Shown here in pieces: positions 6,934 through 9,288 of a stretch of DNA of 9,288 bases. Both the position numbers and the translations under genes were made by a program. A model generated the notes under the pieces. It made no database searches, was not told where the DNA came from, and worked only from the letters and a program-made list of their open reading frames with translations. The stretch's first letter is position 1. Every line of letters begins with the position of its first letter. The DNA is from an uncultured Pseudorhodobacter sp. (lineage in GTDB: Bacteria > Pseudomonadota > Alphaproteobacteria > Rhodobacterales > Rhodobacteraceae), in assembly GCA_945957495.1 (NCBI GenBank), contig CAMFLG010000094.1:1-9288 (forward strand), in the 5' to 3' direction.

Positions 6934-7563
6934 TCAGACGGTCTTGGCAGGCTCTGCCCAGATCGGGCGGTGCAGTTGAAACGTGTCGTGGCTGCGCACA
7001 TAGTCCGATCCGTAAGACCGGGCGACCAGATCCAGCGCGGGCGTGTCGATATGCGCGCGCTCAACGTTCAGCACAAAACGATCTGCAATATGCACCGCAA
7101 TCACCTGACCGATCACCAGCAACTGATGCGGACCGGTTTCCACCGTGGTGTGGCGGCGGCATTCAAACGCCACCGGGCTTTCGCTGATCCGGGGCGGGGC
7201 GATATGGGTCGAGGGTGTGGTGGCCAAACCGGCAAGCGCCAGTTCATCCACCCCGAAAGGCGCGTTGATCGAGGTCTGATTTGCCGCCGCAACCAGCCGT
7301 TCCGGCACAAGGTTGATCACGAATTCGCCGGTTTCAAGGATGTTGCGCGCACTGTCCTTGAATCCGCGCTCGGGGTCGGCCAGCATGCCCAGGGCCACGG
7401 TGGGCGGCGCAGACCCCATTACGTTGAAAAACGAATAGGGGGCGGCGTTGACCCGGCCCATCGCGTCTTGTGTCACCACCCAGGCAATCGGGCGCGGCAT
7501 CACGGTTGCCGCCAACAGCTTGTAGGCAACCGGCGTTGCCACCGCCTCCATATCCCAGCGCAT
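6934..7563 (-). CDS. flavin reductase family protein (FMN-binding split barrel)
   Basis: A 209-residue protein of the flavin reductase/flavoredoxin (DIM6/NTAB) family, a cytoplasmic enzyme that uses NAD(P)H to reduce FMN or FAD for a partner oxygenase, or simply binds FMN. Typical elements are MPRPIAWVVTQD at 22-33, NAAPYSFFNVMG at 39-50, PPTVALGM at 53-60, and the GEFVINLVPE strand at 79-88. Length is normal for the family. The ATG overlaps the nitrilase stop by one base (TGATG), indicating translational coupling; a weak GGGA precedes it. The most likely partner is the acyl-CoA-dehydrogenase-fold protein at 4429-5736, since no other flavin-dependent oxygenase is in the window. It could instead serve an oxygenase outside the window. 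Confidence 0.9.
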   Translation of the reverse strand: MRWDMEAVATPVAYKLLAATVMPRPIAWVVTQDAMGRVNAAPYSFFNVMGSAPPTVALGMLADPERGFKDSARNILETGEFVINLVPERLVAAANQTSINAPFGVDELALAGLATTPSTHIAPPRISESPVAFECRRHTTVETGPHQLLVIGQVIAVHIADRFVLNVERAHIDTPALDLVARSYGSDYVRSHDTFQLHRPIWAEPAKTV

Positions 7564-8486
7564 CAGATTTCCCGGACGGCGCGTTTGGCCTTGGTATCCA
7601 CCGTCAACTGAAACACATCCGGGCGGGCATAATGGCCTGTGACATCAAAATCATACTTGGCCTTGATCACCTCTGACGGATCAATCTGGGCATAAAGGAT
7701 CGTCTCGCCGGAAAAATCCGGGCCTGCCAGCACGCGGCCCAGCGGCCCGATGATCGCCGATCCGCCGCGCATCATCACCGTGGCCGGATCATCGCCCAAG
7801 GCACTTTCATGCTCTGCACCATAGGCTGCGCGGGTGATGTATTGGCAGGCAGTCAGAACAAAGGTCCGCCCCTCCATCGCGATATGCTGCATGGTTGGCA
7901 GCCAGGTGTCGCGGTCATCCGCCGTGGGCGCGCAATACAGGCTGACGCCCTGATGATACATGTGCATCCGAAGGGCGGGCATATAGTTTTCCCAGCAGAT
8001 CACCGCACCGATGGTGCCCAGATCGGTCTTGAACACTGGCAGGGTCGATCCGTCGCCAAAGCCCCAGATCAACCGTTCGGCGGCGGTGGGCATCAGCTTG
8101 CGATGCTTGCCGACCAGCCCCTTTTCGCCATCGAAATAAAGCGCCGTGCAATAAACCGTTGCACCATCGCGTTCGATCACCCCCACCACCGCAAAGGCCC
8201 CGGTTTCGGCGCAGGCCTCGGCCAGCAGCGCAACCTCTGGCCCGTCCAGATCAATCGCCGCCGCGTGATAGCGGGCGAAGGCCGCACGCCCCTCGGGCTT
8301 GCGCATCCCGATGGGCGCGCCAAAGCTGGCCCCCTTGGGATAGCCGCCAATCAGCGCCTCGGGGAAAACCACCAGCTTTGCGCCATGGCTTGCGGCCTCG
8401 CGCAGGCGGTCGGCCGCGGTTCTGGCCGTGGCAATGGGGTCATCGGGGGCAGAGGCCATTTGCACAACGGCGGCGGTAAAGGTCAT
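7563..8486 (-). CDS. nitrilase
   Basis: A 307-residue true nitrilase of the carbon-nitrogen hydrolase superfamily, which hydrolyses an organic nitrile to the carboxylic acid and ammonia. The catalytic set is complete: E43 in FPEALIGGYPKG, K130 in GKHRKLMPTAAERLIWG, and C164 in ICWENYMPALR. The two long signatures are those of aliphatic/aryl nitrilases (branch 1) rather than of amidases in the same superfamily. The frame is open further upstream, but the ATG at 8486 is preferred because GGAG sits 7 bases upstream, it lies 4 bases after the preceding stop, and MTFTAAVVQMA is the usual nitrilase N-terminus. In this setting it may convert a cyano-substituted pyridine or a nitrile side chain into an acid feeding the ring-cleavage steps; that substrate is inferred. 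Nitrilases assemble as helical oligomers. Confidence 0.93.
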   Translation of the reverse strand: MTFTAAVVQMASAPDDPIATARTAADRLREAASHGAKLVVFPEALIGGYPKGASFGAPIGMRKPEGRAAFARYHAAAIDLDGPEVALLAEACAETGAFAVVGVIERDGATVYCTALYFDGEKGLVGKHRKLMPTAAERLIWGFGDGSTLPVFKTDLGTIGAVICWENYMPALRMHMYHQGVSLYCAPTADDRDTWLPTMQHIAMEGRTFVLTACQYITRAAYGAEHESALGDDPATVMMRGGSAIIGPLGRVLAGPDFSGETILYAQIDPSEVIKAKYDFDVTGHYARPDVFQLTVDTKAKRAVREI

Positions 8487-8490
8487 CAGA

Positions 8491-9288
8491 TCACTCCGGG
8501 GTCGCATCAATGATGGAATGGCGCAGGGTGCCAATGCCTTGAACCGTAGCCACAACCACATCGCCCGGCCACATCCATTCCTGCGGGCTGCGCCCCGCCC
8601 CCACCCCGGCGGGCGTGCCGCTGGCGATAATGTCGCCGGGCTCCAGCGTGATGCCCTGACACAGATCGGCAATCAGCTCATCCACCTTGAACAGCATATG
8701 CGCGGTGTTTGACCGCTGCTTTTCCACCCCGTTCAGCGTCAGCCACAGATCCAGCACCTGCGGATCGGGGATTTCATCCGCCGTCACGATGCAGGGGCCC
8801 ATCGGGCAGAACGTGTCCTGCCCCTTGGAATAGATCCACTGTCCGGCGCGGCGGCAATCGCGGGCGGACACGTCGATCAGCACAGAATAGCCAAAGACAT
8901 GCGCCAGCGCATCGGCGCGGCTGACCCGGCGGGCGGTGGTGCCGATGATCACGGCCAGTTCCACCTCCCAATCCATCTGCTGGGTGATCTTCCTGTTATG
9001 GGCAATCGGCATGTCGGGGCCGATCACGCTGGTCGGCGGTTTGGAAAAGATCACCGGCTGTTTCGGCAAGGCCGCATCGGTGTCCAGCGCCGCCGCGCTT
9101 TCGGCGACATGTTCCAGATAGTTCAGGCCAATGCCAAAGATGTTCTTGCGCGGGCGCGGAATCGGCGCAAGCAGCGTCACATTCGCAAGCGCCGTTGCCG
9201 TGCCGATGGGCGGCATTGCCCCCACCTTTGCCACCAATGCGGCCAGGGCCGCCAGGCCGGGCTTGCCCGCATCAATCAGACCCAGCAT
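8491..9288 (-). CDS. fumarylacetoacetate hydrolase (FAH) family protein, 5' end beyond window
   Basis: At least 265 residues of an FAH-fold, metal-dependent hydrolase/decarboxylase/hydratase, a family that includes acylpyruvases, 2-oxopent-4-enoate hydratases and FAHD1-like oxaloacetate decarboxylases. Counting from the Met at the window edge: NIFGIGLNYLEHVAE at 49-63, metal-binding MDWEVELAVI at 105-114 (E108, E110), D139 in IDVSARD, SKGQDTFCPMGP at 154-165, and SGTPAGVG at 223-230. The Met at 9288 is probably internal, because relatives usually have a longer N-terminal subdomain before this point, so the gene likely runs off the right edge. It is followed after 4 bases by the nitrilase, whose ribosome site overlaps its stop. 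FAH enzymes act on C-C bonds of oxo-acids after ring cleavage; its exact substrate here is unknown. Confidence 0.9.
   Translation of the reverse strand: MLGLIDAGKPGLAALAALVAKVGAMPPIGTATALANVTLLAPIPRPRKNIFGIGLNYLEHVAESAAALDTDAALPKQPVIFSKPPTSVIGPDMPIAHNRKITQQMDWEVELAVIIGTTARRVSRADALAHVFGYSVLIDVSARDCRRAGQWIYSKGQDTFCPMGPCIVTADEIPDPQVLDLWLTLNGVEKQRSNTAHMLFKVDELIADLCQGITLEPGDIIASGTPAGVGAGRSPQEWMWPGDVVVATVQGIGTLRHSIIDATPE

Noticed and set aside
5971..7611. Long plus-strand open frame of 546 codons
   Set aside because: It is antisense to the dioxygenase, the promoter gap and the flavin reductase, and its product has no recognisable domain. The minus-strand genes carry catalytic motifs.
8487..8672. 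N-terminal extension of the nitrilase frame
   Set aside because: It overlaps the FAH gene, and family members begin at the MTFTAAVVQ-type segment; the ribosome site supports 8486.
1..9288. tRNA, rRNA, CRISPR array, insertion sequence, integrase
   Set aside because: I looked for cloverleaf-like segments, regular spaced repeats, transposase or integrase motifs and terminal inverted repeats and found none. The only transposon sequence is the synthetic Tn5 mosaic end in the adapter.

Overview
The window is mostly a high-GC stretch (mid-60s percent G+C by eye) with eight genes on the minus strand, many separated by a few bases or overlapping by 1-4 bases. Codon use, composition and gene content suggest an alphaproteobacterium, possibly of the Rhodobacteraceae; this is an inference. 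The left end differs: positions 1-52 are Illumina Nextera library sequence, not genome, and about 53-1000 is distinctly AT-richer (about 40% G+C in sampled lines).

Layout from left to right, all genes on the minus strand. 1-52: synthetic adapter with a sample index. 54-830: N-terminal 259 residues of a RecF/OLD-like AAA ATPase of the kind found in anti-phage systems, cut by the contig end. 843-998: an orphan 51-codon reading frame without a start. About 1000-1117: the composition junction. 1118-2458: glutamine-synthetase-like ligase. 2455-3135: TetR regulator with an AefR-like C-terminus. 3132-4424: SRPBCC domain fused to an alpha/beta hydrolase. 4429-5736: acyl-CoA-dehydrogenase-fold flavoprotein. 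5758-6810: NicX-type 2,5-dihydroxypyridine 5,6-dioxygenase. 6811-6933: intergenic region with a TTGACA box and a perfect 11-bp-arm palindrome. 6934-7563: flavin reductase. 7563-8486: nitrilase. 8491-9288: FAH-family hydrolase, running off the right edge.

Read in the direction of transcription, there are two tandem units: FAH hydrolase, nitrilase, flavin reductase; then, from its own likely promoter/operator, dioxygenase, flavoprotein, hydrolase, TetR, ligase. The best anchored function is ring cleavage by the NicX homologue, which keeps the His/His-x-Asp iron ligands. The alpha/beta hydrolase is a reasonable N-formylmaleamate deformylase (NicD-like). The flavoprotein plus flavin reductase could form a two-component monooxygenase that makes the dihydroxypyridine. 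The nitrilase and the glutamine-synthetase-like ligase hint that the starting compound carries a nitrile or amine. Together this looks like a catabolic cluster for a substituted pyridine that differs from the standard nic and pic clusters. The starting substrate cannot be read from the sequence.
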